51,908 nt of DNA, taken from Vibrio sinaloensis DSM 21326 (lineage in GTDB: Bacteria > Pseudomonadota > Gammaproteobacteria > Enterobacterales > Vibrionaceae). The stretch covers positions 1 through 51,908 of the forward strand of contig NZ_AEVT01000023.1 of NCBI RefSeq assembly GCF_000189275.1, written 5' to 3'. A program made the position numbers and the translations under genes. Below are positions 36,690 through 44,855 of this stretch, in pieces; within the stretch, counting starts at the first letter, position 1, and each line of letters opens with the position of its first letter. The notes beneath the pieces were generated by a model that was not told the DNA's origin, did not search any database, and worked only from the letters and a program-made list of their open reading frames with translations.

Positions 36690-37586
36690 TTACTCCACTG
36701 ACACCCAAGTTTGCGCACTGCTACAATCATCAGCAACGCATTGACCTGTGACGAGATCAAGCCCTAAATTGTCGAAGATGCCCTGACAATCGGGATCGCT
36801 ACTGGAAGACATGCAGCCCGGAGGAGTATTGGCGGTATTGGCGCTAATATCGCTGTTTGAGACCAGCTTTTGATAGTCAAACACTATGGTGTGATCTTTA
36901 ACGTTGTAGCTATCAAACTGATAAGTCGGGCGATTAGGACGAGAGGTCGCGCAGTTTATGATTTCGTTTTCAGCGTCGAGCACTTCACATCCTGTGGTGC
37001 CTAAATGAATATTCCAACCTGAGACATCTAAACGCAGATGTTTATGGCCGTTTTGCCAGCTCCAATTCATGCCCATCACATCCAACGGGGAGACCGCATC
37101 GTCGCCATCGATACCAAAATGATTCAGCTCGGTCGGAACACCAATGGTGAAGCGAACTCCCGAGTAATCTCCTTGTGGGACGTAGCCTTTAATTTGTGTA
37201 TTGATCGACTCGTTACCGTTTGCGCAGCTATCTGCGCCAGTTTCAAAGTCGAGTAGGGCGACATTTTGGTACTGCCATTTACCATCTTGTTCAAGTTGCA
37301 CTGCGGTCTTATCGCCATTGTCGTTGATAAGTTGAATGTCTGACAGATATAGGCGAGCGTCTTTAAACTCAGGGTTAACATTCGTGGTGCCTGCCAGTGC
37401 ATTGTCCATTTGACGACACTCAACTGGGTGTTCGCCAACACGGGCATTAAAGGTTAAGGTGACGGGTTGCAGTGAGCGCTGCTCTGCTGATGGCGAATCT
37501 GAGCCAGAGCCGCCTCCGCAGCCAGCAATGAAACCGACGAAGAGAGAAGCCGCAATCATCTGCGAGCTGTTAGATTGGTTGAACAT
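36690..37586 (-). CDS. MbnP-like copper-binding lipoprotein
   Basis: The 298-residue product has a lipobox (FIAGC, Cys23) and eight more Cys at 57, 121, 200, 212, 258, 267, 283 and 288, the multi-Cys pattern of the MbnP/TIGR04052 family. Conserved stretches include FNARVGEHPVEC, DARLYLSDI and MGMNWSWQNGHKHLRLD. Partner enzyme MbnH, encoded next, is expected to convert one Trp to kynurenine for Cu(I) binding; the Trp in the MNWSW region are candidates. GGAAGGA precedes the ATG. A TIGR04052 name alone would not prove copper binding, but the neighbours support it. Confidence 0.88.
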   Translation of the reverse strand: MFNQSNSSQMIAASLFVGFIAGCGGGSGSDSPSAEQRSLQPVTLTFNARVGEHPVECRQMDNALAGTTNVNPEFKDARLYLSDIQLINDNGDKTAVQLEQDGKWQYQNVALLDFETGADSCANGNESINTQIKGYVPQGDYSGVRFTIGVPTELNHFGIDGDDAVSPLDVMGMNWSWQNGHKHLRLDVSGWNIHLGTTGCEVLDAENEIINCATSRPNRPTYQFDSYNVKDHTIVFDYQKLVSNSDISANTANTPPGCMSSSSDPDCQGIFDNLGLDLVTGQCVADDCSSAQTWVSVE

Positions 37587-37718
37587 GGACTTTCCTTCCT
37601 TGTTTCTGGCATACGTATTATCGATTGGCTAAAAGCAACGCAAGCCAGCGCCTCGAGGTCATAGCATCGCGGCGAATATTGTATTTTTGAGGGTTTTTAA
37701 GTAGGCCGATAAGGCCAA

Positions 37719-38171
37719 TTAAGCGAGGAAAGCCAAAGGTGGAGACTGCTTGGGAGCCACCGACAGATAGAACTTACGTTGGCAAAGCAGTAAAGGTGAA
37801 GCAATGCTGCGGGTGTTGACTCGGCATAGCCACAAAGCGATAGCTGCCAAGACAATGGCCATGATGAGAGTAGAAAGTTTGCACACATCCAGCAGTGGAC
37901 AGCTGAACTTCAACGGATCGTGTATCTCGTTGCTATCGAGCGTAGCGCTGTTGTTATCTTCGATCAGTTCGTTGATGTCCACCCATTTAAAGCCGTCTGC
38001 GGTACACAGTAAGACTTTCTCACCCTGTGCTTCTGCTAGCCAGTTGTTGTTGTGGACTTGTGACGGGTTAAGTGACAGCGTGGCAAGCAAATAGAGCTGG
38101 AACAGCAGAGCGGCAATGACGTAGATCGCCATTACTTTCTGTTTTATCTGCGTGTTCGTTTGACTCAGCAT
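37719..38171 (-). CDS. DUF2946-like membrane protein of the copper cluster
   Basis: The 150-residue product has a hydrophobic N-terminal segment (about residues 12-34), an exported region with LLCTADGFKWVDI and CPLLDVC, and a second hydrophobic segment (about 103-120). This spacing of LCTADG and a CxxxxC pair, with a Pro-rich end, resembles DUF2946 proteins, often found with copper genes. The frame is open to a TTG at 38183; the ATG at 38171 is the likely start. It lies 132 bases upstream of the MbnP gene in the same direction. Function is not established. Confidence 0.6.
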   Translation of the reverse strand: MLSQTNTQIKQKVMAIYVIAALLFQLYLLATLSLNPSQVHNNNWLAEAQGEKVLLCTADGFKWVDINELIEDNNSATLDSNEIHDPLKFSCPLLDVCKLSTLIMAIVLAAIALWLCRVNTRSIASPLLLCQRKFYLSVAPKQSPPLAFLA

Positions 38172-38314
38172 CACAACATTCAATTAACCTAAAGAGGCGC
38201 GGATACTAACAAAGAAATTAAGGGATTGTAATATTGTTTTTATAAAACAGTGATGTAAGTGTCGAATGCTAAATGAGATTGATTGGCTTTTATTCGTGGA
38301 GTTTATGGAAGATT

Positions 38315-38343
38315 AAAAAGCCGCTAGAGGATAGCGGCTTTTT
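38315..38343. terminator. Intrinsic terminator for the UPF0149 gene
   Basis: GCCGCTA and TAGCGGC pair around a GAGGA loop with A5 before and T5 after. On the minus strand it follows the stop of the UPF0149 gene; it works in either direction. Confidence 0.9.
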
Positions 38344-38352
38344 GATGTGAGG

Positions 38353-38934
38353 TTATTCGTGTTCAACCAGAGTAACGCCGCGCATGGTTAAGCCGCACAG
38401 CATCATAGGAACAGAATTAAAGATCTCTTCGAACTGCTCTAATCCTTCCATACCTTGCTCCGCAAGCGTTGCAACGGACGTTTCTGGATCGTAAAGCATG
38501 CTCAATGAAAGCAAGACTCCACCAAGCAGTGCGCTGTCTTCGCTGTCTTCTGGCATGATGGTTTCCCAATCATCACGTGAAAGTTGCCAACCTTGCAGTA
38601 AGCCTTCGCAGAAGTCACGTGTTGCTTCATTGACGATCTCTTCTTCATCGAGCGCACACGCTTCAGGCCATTGCCAACGGTTCTCTAGCAGAGCTGGGCG
38701 GTACTCATTCCATAGTGCAATGATCAGCTCAACATACGTTTCAAACTGTTCACCGTCAGAAAAAGGTGCGACTTCTTCGCCACCCCATAGGAATGGAAGC
38801 CACTCTTCTGGCGGCAAAATATTGGGTGCACACGCCATGGCCGCAACGAAGCCACGAGTTTTCGCTTCGTTGATCAATTTATCTTCGAGATCAGGTTGGG
38901 AAAGAAGTTGTTGTAGGCTCAATGTAAATACCAT
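38353..38934 (-). CDS. UPF0149 (YecA/YgfB-like) protein
   Basis: The 193-residue cytosolic protein is strongly acidic and matches the UPF0149 family: GFVAAMACAPNILPPEEWLPFLWG near residue 28, FCEGLLQGW near 107 and GGVLLSLSMLY near 138. It lacks the C-terminal SEC-C zinc motif of YecA, so it is the shorter kind. No biochemical role is established. It stands alone with its own terminator. Confidence 0.8.
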   Translation of the reverse strand: MVFTLSLQQLLSQPDLEDKLINEAKTRGFVAAMACAPNILPPEEWLPFLWGGEEVAPFSDGEQFETYVELIIALWNEYRPALLENRWQWPEACALDEEEIVNEATRDFCEGLLQGWQLSRDDWETIMPEDSEDSALLGGVLLSLSMLYDPETSVATLAEQGMEGLEQFEEIFNSVPMMLCGLTMRGVTLVEHE

Positions 38935-39048
38935 AAATGTGATTGAGTTTTGATTGGGCCATGTTAACAGGCGCTGTAAGCGATAAAAAGGTTGAAGGGT
39001 TCAAATATTCACTATAATTTTTGGTAAACAACAAAAATTCAATTGGTT

Positions 39049-41481
39049 ATGGAAATACGTTCTTCGCTTAAACGAAAAAGTATCTACGCGCTGGGATTCT
39101 ACCTTGCTATCGTCATCACTTTGATTGGTACGGTAAGCTACTTGGTGGTTGAACCGCCAACTCGTGACCAACTGACGAAAAACCTTGATCTTAGAACCGA
39201 GCTAATTTCGTCTCAGATCAAAGAGCCTATCAATAGCTCGCTAGGTATTTTGCAAAGTGTGGTGAGCATTGGCAGCAATCACGAGACGCAAGATCACCAA
39301 GCTGAGCTGCTTCATAGCCTGTTTTCACTCGTTGATGGTGTCACCGTCAGTGGCGGGTTATGGCCTGTGCCTTACACCATCAGCGAAGACATCGCCTATT
39401 CAAGTATTTTCTTTAATCGAGCAAGCGATGGTGGCGTTGATCGCGTCTACTCATGGGACAACCCAGAGTCGGGTGGCTATGACCATGAGTCTTGGTATAC
39501 CTCTGTTATTGATGCACCAGTTGGCACCGTCTCTTGGTCGCAAGTGTACATTGACCCTTTTACCCAGGTACAGATGATTACCGCGTCTTCCCCTTACTAC
39601 ATTGATGGCCAGTTCTCGGGCGTGGCAACGGTCGATCTATCACTGGAAGATTTGGTCACTTTTGTACGCCGTCATGCTGAAGAGTACGAGCTTGGTGTGA
39701 TTCTCCGAGACGCCTATGGCTATGAAATTACCGAGCACAATTTCCAACTGGTTGAAGGGATCTACATCAGTAAAGCCACTTTTGGTGATTTTAACTGGAG
39801 CGTTGATGTTGTTAATTCTAAGCGTATTGTGACTGAGCAAGTCTACGATGTGGTCAGTAAAGTGGAGATGGGTTTAATCCCTATCATGCTGGTGTGCGTG
39901 ATGTTGGGTTATTTCATGATTAATCGATTTTTGATTTCCCCTATCTTAGTTATCGCGCAAAAAGTCGATGATTCGAAAAGAGGGGGCATCATCGACATGA
40001 CCTACAACAGCCAAGATGAAATCAAGCACCTTATTGACACCTTCAATCAAAAGACCGTGTTCCTTGAAGCGGAAAAGGTTACAGCTCAGGCGTCGACTAA
40101 AGCAAAAAGTGCCTTCCTTGCCACCTTGTCTCACGAGATTCGTACGCCAATGAATGGGGTATTAGGCACCGCGCAAATACTGTTAAAAACCCCGTTGTCA
40201 GAAGAGCAGCGTAAGCACTTAAACACCTTGTATGAGTCGGGTGATCACATGATGACTCTCCTTAATGAAATTCTCGATTTCTCAAAGATTGAGCAGGGCC
40301 ATTTAGAGTTGGAAAATCACCCGTTCCCGCTTGAGTCGATCATCGGCAGTATTAACAGTGTTTACTACACCTTATGTGCCGAAAAAGGCCTGCAATTCAA
40401 AGTTATCTCTGAGGTACCTGCCGAGCGCTGGTATCGTTCAGACAAAGCGCGCTTGCGCCAAATTCTGTTCAACTTACTCAACAATGCGGTTAAGTTCACT
40501 TCGCGCGGCTATGTAGAAGTCTACATCAGTGAGAAGCAAACCGCGGATGCTGAATACCTTCATATCCGGATCCGAGACACAGGGATAGGGATTGCCAAAG
40601 AAGCACAAGAGAAAATCTTTAAACCTTTTGAGCAGGCTGAAACGTCTACCACTCGTCGCTTTGGTGGCACAGGGCTAGGGCTTGCTATCGTTAAACAGTT
40701 GTGTGAGTTGATGGATGGTGATGTGCACCTGACCAGCGAGCTTGGCATTGGCTCTTGCTTTGAGGTGCAAGTGAAGGTCGAAACGTGCGACGCCATTTTG
40801 TCGGAAGTCAAAGAGCACAAGAAACTGAGCTATAAAGGACTTAAAGTCCTGATTGTCGAAGATAACCGCACCAATGCGATCATTATGACCACCTTTATGA
40901 CCAACAAAGGCTTTATTTGTGAGTGCGTTGAGAACGGTGAGCTGGCGGTGCATGCGGTAGTGACTGGCGAATACGATTTGATTTTGATGGATAACCACAT
41001 GCCGATCATGGATGGTGTAGAAGCGACCACAGCGATTCGAGCACTGCACGACAGCAAAGCGAAAATTTTGATCTTCGGCTGTACGGCTGATGTGTTTAAA
41101 GATACTCGCGAGCGTATGCTTGGCGTTGGGGTGGATTACATCATTTCTAAACCGATTGATGAAACGGACTTGGATGACGCGTTGTTTAATCACGCTGACA
41201 AGTTGTATCAATACCAGCCTCAGTTACTTAACAAGCAAGAGCCCGAACCAAATCTGGGAGTGGAGCAGTTGCTGCTAGACTGTTTTATGGCGATTGAAAA
41301 TGGAGAGCAGAGCAAAGCCAACGAGGCCTTTAGTCAGCTTCAAGGGGCGATGGGTATTAATCAAAATGATGCACTTGAGGCTTGCTTAGTCCGAATCGAA
41401 CAAAGTTTGCTCGCGGGAGAAAAACCTGCCCAGCAAGATTTGGATCTGCTCGCGGTACAGGCGACTGATTACTGTAACTAA
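39049..41481 (+). CDS. Hybrid sensor histidine kinase with periplasmic Cache-like domain
   Basis: The 810-residue inner-membrane kinase has a helix at about 13-35, a periplasmic sensor domain of Cache type (about 36-275, with WSQVYIDPFTQVQMITASSPYY) and a second helix near 280. A HAMP region follows. The HisKA domain has phospho-His362 in LSHEIRTPMNG, and the ATPase domain shows the N box LLNNAVKFTSRG, DTGIGI and GGTGLGLAI. A receiver domain has Asp648 in ILMDNHMP. The last 110 residues show no clear HPt His motif, so a separate phosphotransfer protein is probably needed. No response regulator is adjacent. The frame's earlier TTG at 39043 is less likely. Confidence 0.9.
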   Translation: MEIRSSLKRKSIYALGFYLAIVITLIGTVSYLVVEPPTRDQLTKNLDLRTELISSQIKEPINSSLGILQSVVSIGSNHETQDHQAELLHSLFSLVDGVTVSGGLWPVPYTISEDIAYSSIFFNRASDGGVDRVYSWDNPESGGYDHESWYTSVIDAPVGTVSWSQVYIDPFTQVQMITASSPYYIDGQFSGVATVDLSLEDLVTFVRRHAEEYELGVILRDAYGYEITEHNFQLVEGIYISKATFGDFNWSVDVVNSKRIVTEQVYDVVSKVEMGLIPIMLVCVMLGYFMINRFLISPILVIAQKVDDSKRGGIIDMTYNSQDEIKHLIDTFNQKTVFLEAEKVTAQASTKAKSAFLATLSHEIRTPMNGVLGTAQILLKTPLSEEQRKHLNTLYESGDHMMTLLNEILDFSKIEQGHLELENHPFPLESIIGSINSVYYTLCAEKGLQFKVISEVPAERWYRSDKARLRQILFNLLNNAVKFTSRGYVEVYISEKQTADAEYLHIRIRDTGIGIAKEAQEKIFKPFEQAETSTTRRFGGTGLGLAIVKQLCELMDGDVHLTSELGIGSCFEVQVKVETCDAILSEVKEHKKLSYKGLKVLIVEDNRTNAIIMTTFMTNKGFICECVENGELAVHAVVTGEYDLILMDNHMPIMDGVEATTAIRALHDSKAKILIFGCTADVFKDTRERMLGVGVDYIISKPIDETDLDDALFNHADKLYQYQPQLLNKQEPEPNLGVEQLLLDCFMAIENGEQSKANEAFSQLQGAMGINQNDALEACLVRIEQSLLAGEKPAQQDLDLLAVQATDYCN

Positions 41482-41707
41482 ATTACATGATATTGAGTGC
41501 TTTTTGACCTGTGTCATTATTTTTAGTGATTCAAACTACATTTTGGCTGATATTTGGTTATATATTTACCAAATTTAATCAACATTGGAGCCATAAACTA
41601 TAAATAAGATGTTTTAATAGCGATATTAACTGCTAATATGATTTTTTGGCAGTTTACTATATTGGTTTTTTGCTTTTATTCTAGTTTATTGTTTTGTTGG
41701 TGAGTCG

Positions 41708-42157
41708 ATGAAATCCCGTGGTCCTTTTTGTATTCGCAACGCAGCAGCGGATACCTTTGCGATGGTCGTGTTCTGTTTTATCTCTGGAATGATCATTGAG
41801 ATCTTTGTATCTGGTATGTCGTTTGAGCAGTCGTTGGCCTCAAGAACGCTGTCTATTCCGGTTAACATCGCGATTGCTTGGCCCTACGGTTTGTTTCGTG
41901 ATTTCGTTTTGCGTCAGGGCGCGCGCGTTTCCCACTCTAGTGTGATGAAAAATATGTCCGATCTCGTGGCTTACGTTCTTTTCCAATCACCGGTATACGC
42001 CGCGATTCTATTTACGGTTGGCGCTTCAACAGACCAAATTATTACCGCTGTAACGTCTAACGCAGTGGTGTCTTGTGGCATGGGCGTTTTATACGGGTAC
42101 TTCTTGGATATGTGCCGTAAATGGTTCCGTGTTCCGGGTTATTACCAACAGGCCTAA
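41708..42157 (+). CDS. alaE: AlaE, L-alanine exporter
   Basis: The 149-residue inner-membrane protein has four helices and the AlaE signatures [19 protein letters not shown] near residue 15, WPYGLFRDF near 59 and QSPVYAAI near 96. AlaE exports L-alanine and relieves toxic alanine build-up. Length equals E. coli AlaE. The region 41482-41707 upstream is AT-rich, as befits a promoter, and a terminator follows the gene. Confidence 0.93.
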   Translation: MKSRGPFCIRNAAADTFAMVVFCFISGMIIEIFVSGMSFEQSLASRTLSIPVNIAIAWPYGLFRDFVLRQGARVSHSSVMKNMSDLVAYVLFQSPVYAAILFTVGASTDQIITAVTSNAVVSCGMGVLYGYFLDMCRKWFRVPGYYQQA

Positions 42158-42176
42158 ACCGATAAAGAATCTATCA

Positions 42177-42208
42177 ATGCCCCAGCAAAACTTGCTGGGG
42201 CATTTTCG
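42177..42208 (+). terminator. Intrinsic terminator after alaE
   Basis: ATGCCCCAGCAA at 42177-42188 pairs perfectly with TTGCTGGGGCAT at 42192-42203 and is followed by TTTTCGTTTTT. Confidence 0.93.
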
Positions 42209-42466
42209 TTTTTGTTACGGAAAGGGTAGAGATCATACCCTAGTCGTAGCCTTAGCGAGGTTCTCGGCGATCGCATAGCCACTCTTGGTATAAGATGGCT
42301 TTTAACGCTAGCTAAGTGCTAAGTCATTGCGTACCGAGAGCTTCAGGCGCAATATTGATCTGATTTATGATCGGGTGCATCTAAGGGGGGACAAAAGTCC
42401 TCCTTTTTGTTTGCTGCGACACCCTAAGATGAGCGCATTCCAAGCACAAAAATAAAGGACATCTTC
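42204..42466 (+). promoter_or_regulatory. pnuC leader with internal terminator, candidate attenuator or riboswitch
   Basis: Between the alaE terminator and pnuC lie about 260 bases. A possible extended -10 (TGGTATAAG, 42287-42294) would start a transcript near 42300. TTGCG at 42327 can pair with CGCAA at 42348. A strong intrinsic terminator (stem 42384-42392 with 42397-42405, then T5) sits 59 bases before the pnuC ATG. GGGTG at 42373 can pair with CACCC at 42420. AAGATG at 42426-42431 can pair either with CATCT at 42378 or with CATCTT at 42460-42465, which adjoins the AAGGA ribosome site. I do not recognise a known riboswitch class. A small RNA ending at the terminator is an alternative. Confidence 0.5.
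42383..42409 (+). terminator. Intrinsic terminator inside the pnuC leader
   Basis: AGGGGGGAC at 42384-42392 pairs with GTCCTCCTT at 42397-42405 (two G-U pairs) around an AAAA loop, running into a T-run to 42408. No gene ends nearby, and alaE already has its own terminator 175 bases upstream. A terminator here thus implies premature termination or a short RNA. Confidence 0.8.
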
Positions 42467-43204
42467 ATGGACCTATTTGCCCTGTTAGACATCAACAACA
42501 CCCTAGTGACCATTCCTATTGGGGATGGTTATGCGATGAGCTGGATTGAAGCCTTTGGTACGGTTTTCGGTTTGCTTTGTATTTGGTTTGCGAGCCAAGA
42601 AAAAACCATCAACTACTTATTCGGTTTGCTGAACGTTACACTTTTTGCCGTCATCTTTTTCCAGATTCAGCTTTACGGATTGCTTCTGCTTCAATTGTTC
42701 TTCTTCTGCGCCAACATTTATGGCTGGTATGCGTGGACAAGGCCTAATGCCCAAGGTGAGACACTTGAGGTACGTTGGTTAAGCAAACAAAAGCTGATCG
42801 CGACAGGTTCAGTAAGCATTGTTGCGATTGCGATGTTAACGATTTACATCGACCCATTCTTCTTTGCGTTGGCGAACATTGCCGTCGATAGCTTGAATGT
42901 GTTCGGTGCTGGTTTATCGGAACCAGTCTTAGAGCCAGATGCATTTCCGTTCTGGGATGCAACCATGACAGTACTTTCTATCGTGGCGCAAATCTTGATG
43001 ACACGTAAGTACGTTGAGAACTGGATCCTGTGGGTAGTCATCAATATCATCAGTGTTGGTATCTACGCGACACAAGGCGTGTACGCAATGTCGGTTCAAT
43101 ATGCGATTCTGATGTTCATTGCGGCAAATGGCACAAGAGAGTGGGCACGTAGCGCAAAACGCAACGGTGAGAAGCCCCTAACTCAAGCAGCAGCACAAGG
43201 TTAA
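42467..43204 (+). CDS. pnuC: PnuC-type nicotinamide riboside transporter
   Basis: The 245-residue inner-membrane protein has about seven to eight helices and PnuC motifs: SWIEAFGTVFGLLCIWFAS near residue 25, NIYGWYAWTRP near 83, and the WILWVVIN segment near 186 that forms the substrate site in PnuC. PnuC proteins move nicotinamide riboside, trapped inside by phosphorylation. Related PnuT proteins carry thiamine, but no TPP element is seen upstream. AAGGA lies seven bases before the ATG. A nucleoside phosphorylase gene follows after four bases. Confidence 0.9.
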   Translation: MDLFALLDINNTLVTIPIGDGYAMSWIEAFGTVFGLLCIWFASQEKTINYLFGLLNVTLFAVIFFQIQLYGLLLLQLFFFCANIYGWYAWTRPNAQGETLEVRWLSKQKLIATGSVSIVAIAMLTIYIDPFFFALANIAVDSLNVFGAGLSEPVLEPDAFPFWDATMTVLSIVAQILMTRKYVENWILWVVINIISVGIYATQGVYAMSVQYAILMFIAANGTREWARSAKRNGEKPLTQAAAQG

Positions 43205-43208
43205 GCCA

Positions 43209-43940
43209 ATGATGAAGCAACCTCATATTGGCGTAGATAGCACGCAAATAGCCCCTCGAGTGATTGTGTGTGGTGAGCCAGATAGAGCAAACCGCATCGC
43301 CGCGTTATTTGATAACTCAGAGCTGGTTTCTGAAAACCGTGAGTATCGAGTGTTTACCGGTACATACCAAGGTCAAGGCGTCTCAGTGTGCAGTACTGGT
43401 ATCGGAGCACCGTCGATGATCATTGCGGTGGAAGAGCTAAAACAGTGTGGTGTAACAGATGTGATTCGTGTCGGATCCGCGGGTGCAATGCAATCTGGCA
43501 TTCAACTTGGTGAGTTAATTGTGGCAGAAGGCGCGGTAAGAGATGAAGGGGGGTCGAAAGCCTACGTTCGCTCTACTTATCCGGCTTATGCGAGCTTTTC
43601 GTTACTCAAAGCGCTCGACGGCTATTTAGCGGAACATGAAGCGCGCTACCATTTAGGTGTGGTTCGCTCCCATGACAGTTTTTATACCGATGACGAAGAA
43701 GCGATCTGCGAGTACTGGAACAACAAAGGTATTCTCGGGGCGGATATGGAAACGTCAGCGCTGTTTACTGTTGGTCGTCTGCGTGGTTTAAACGTCGCTT
43801 CCATTTTGAACAATGTGGTTTTGTATCAGCAAGATGTGAAAGAAGGCGTAGGTCAGTACGTAGACGAAGCGCAAATCATGATGCAAGGGGAGCGCTTGGC
43901 ATCTTATGCTGCTCTTGAAGCCTTGATTGCGCAAAGTTAA
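43209..43940 (+). CDS. Nucleoside phosphorylase (PNP/UDP family)
   Basis: The 243-residue enzyme belongs to the trimeric/hexameric nucleoside phosphorylase family: ICGEPDRANRIA near residue 20, the phosphate site STGIGAPSMIIAVEEL near 61, VIRVGSAGAMQ near 84 and the ribose-contact motif LGADMETSALF near 176. It resembles uridine phosphorylase more than DeoD. It is translated right after pnuC (ATG four bases past the stop), so the two act together. It may cleave nicotinamide riboside, as some relatives do, or uridine; sequence alone cannot decide. Confidence 0.85.
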   Translation: MMKQPHIGVDSTQIAPRVIVCGEPDRANRIAALFDNSELVSENREYRVFTGTYQGQGVSVCSTGIGAPSMIIAVEELKQCGVTDVIRVGSAGAMQSGIQLGELIVAEGAVRDEGGSKAYVRSTYPAYASFSLLKALDGYLAEHEARYHLGVVRSHDSFYTDDEEAICEYWNNKGILGADMETSALFTVGRLRGLNVASILNNVVLYQQDVKEGVGQYVDEAQIMMQGERLASYAALEALIAQS

Positions 43941-43966
43941 CTGGATCACAGCTTAGCGAATTATTG

Positions 43967-43993
43967 AAGCGGCACTTTGGTGTCGCTTTTTTA
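43967..43993 (+). terminator. Intrinsic terminator after the phosphorylase gene
   Basis: AAGCGGCAC at 43967-43975 pairs with GTGTCGCTT at 43980-43988 (one G-U pair) around a TTTG loop, followed by a T-run. Confidence 0.85.
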
Positions 43994-44062
43994 TTGGCTG
44001 TCATCAAGTTGGTCGAACGAGTACAATCTATTTGAGATTGTTGTCATTAAAGAGAAACTCAC

Positions 44063-44743
44063 GTGAAAATAAGCCCTTACCCCACTGGACGTTTCCAACG
44101 CTTTCTAGAGCAGAAAAGCGCCGAGTTTCGTGACTTAATCTTTCAATGCCAAATCGGCAGTCGCTACTTTGATTCTGGTGAAGCGATCCTTCGCCAAGGT
44201 GAACAGCTTCAATATTTGTACGTCGTGCCAGTCGGTCGAGTTTCGATGAGCATCATTGCCGCCAACGGTCGCCGTTTTCAACTGGGTGAAGCCAATTGCG
44301 ATTACCATCTTTATGGTGAAATGGAGTACTTCACTCAGACACCCTGTCAGTGGAATGTAGTGGCAGATGAACACATGCAAGTGGACATCATCTGTATTCA
44401 AAAACTGACTGAAGCACTGCATCAGCACCCCGACATGATGTTCTTTTTTGCTTCTGCCTTGGCAGAGGATTATCAAGACTCAATGGACATCTACACCAAT
44501 CGCTTGTTACATCCTATCACCTATAACATCGCTTATGACTTGCTGGTGCAAAAACAGACCAACACCTTGCTTGGTGGATTCGATAAAGTGAATCAAGAAG
44601 CGGAACGCTTTGGTACCTCAGGGCGAGTTTATCGCCGAGCCGTAAAAGATTTGATGGATAAGGGATTGATCAAAAAGGGAGAACAGGGGCTTGAGATTAT
44701 TGATGAAGCGGCGTTAATAACGTTTCTTGATACCTACGAATAA
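44063..44743 (+). CDS. Crp/Fnr-family regulator, YeiL-like
   Basis: The 226-residue protein has an N-terminal cyclic-nucleotide-type beta-barrel (about 20-125, with ILRQGEQLQYLYVVPVGRVS) and a C-terminal winged helix with FGTSGRVYRRAVKDLMDKGLI. It resembles E. coli YeiL, which lies beside nucleoside-catabolism genes. Here too it follows a nucleoside phosphorylase and pnuC, so it may regulate nucleoside salvage. The effector is unknown. It lacks the four-Cys N-terminal cluster of Fnr, so oxygen sensing of the Fnr kind is unlikely. Confidence 0.82.
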   Translation: MKISPYPTGRFQRFLEQKSAEFRDLIFQCQIGSRYFDSGEAILRQGEQLQYLYVVPVGRVSMSIIAANGRRFQLGEANCDYHLYGEMEYFTQTPCQWNVVADEHMQVDIICIQKLTEALHQHPDMMFFFASALAEDYQDSMDIYTNRLLHPITYNIAYDLLVQKQTNTLLGGFDKVNQEAERFGTSGRVYRRAVKDLMDKGLIKKGEQGLEIIDEAALITFLDTYE

Positions 44744-44797
44744 GCTACTAGTTATCCCGCAGGCTCTGAATAAAAAGTGTTTAGTTGCGCCGTTGTT

Positions 44798-44834
44798 TAG
44801 ATAAACAGCGACCGCCATTGCGGCGGTAGCTGTT
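44798..44834 (-). terminator. Possible terminator for the chemoreceptor gene
   Basis: On the minus strand AGCTACCGCC pairs with GGCGGTCGCT (one mismatch) around a short loop, followed by TGTTTATCT. The stem is strong but the T-run is broken, so termination is likely but not certain. Confidence 0.5.
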
Positions 44835-44855
44835 CCAATCTGAAGTTTGTCAGGG

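Noticed and set aside
40675..41211. A 178-residue open frame antisense to the hybrid kinase
   Set aside because: The sense frame has complete kinase and receiver motifs here. The antisense product has no recognisable domain and no ribosome site.
42224..42240. GGGTA...TACCC hairpin with GAGATCATACCC resembling part of a TPP riboswitch
   Set aside because: The rest of the TPP core (CTGATCTGGATAATGCC-like block) is absent, and it lies upstream of the probable transcription start.
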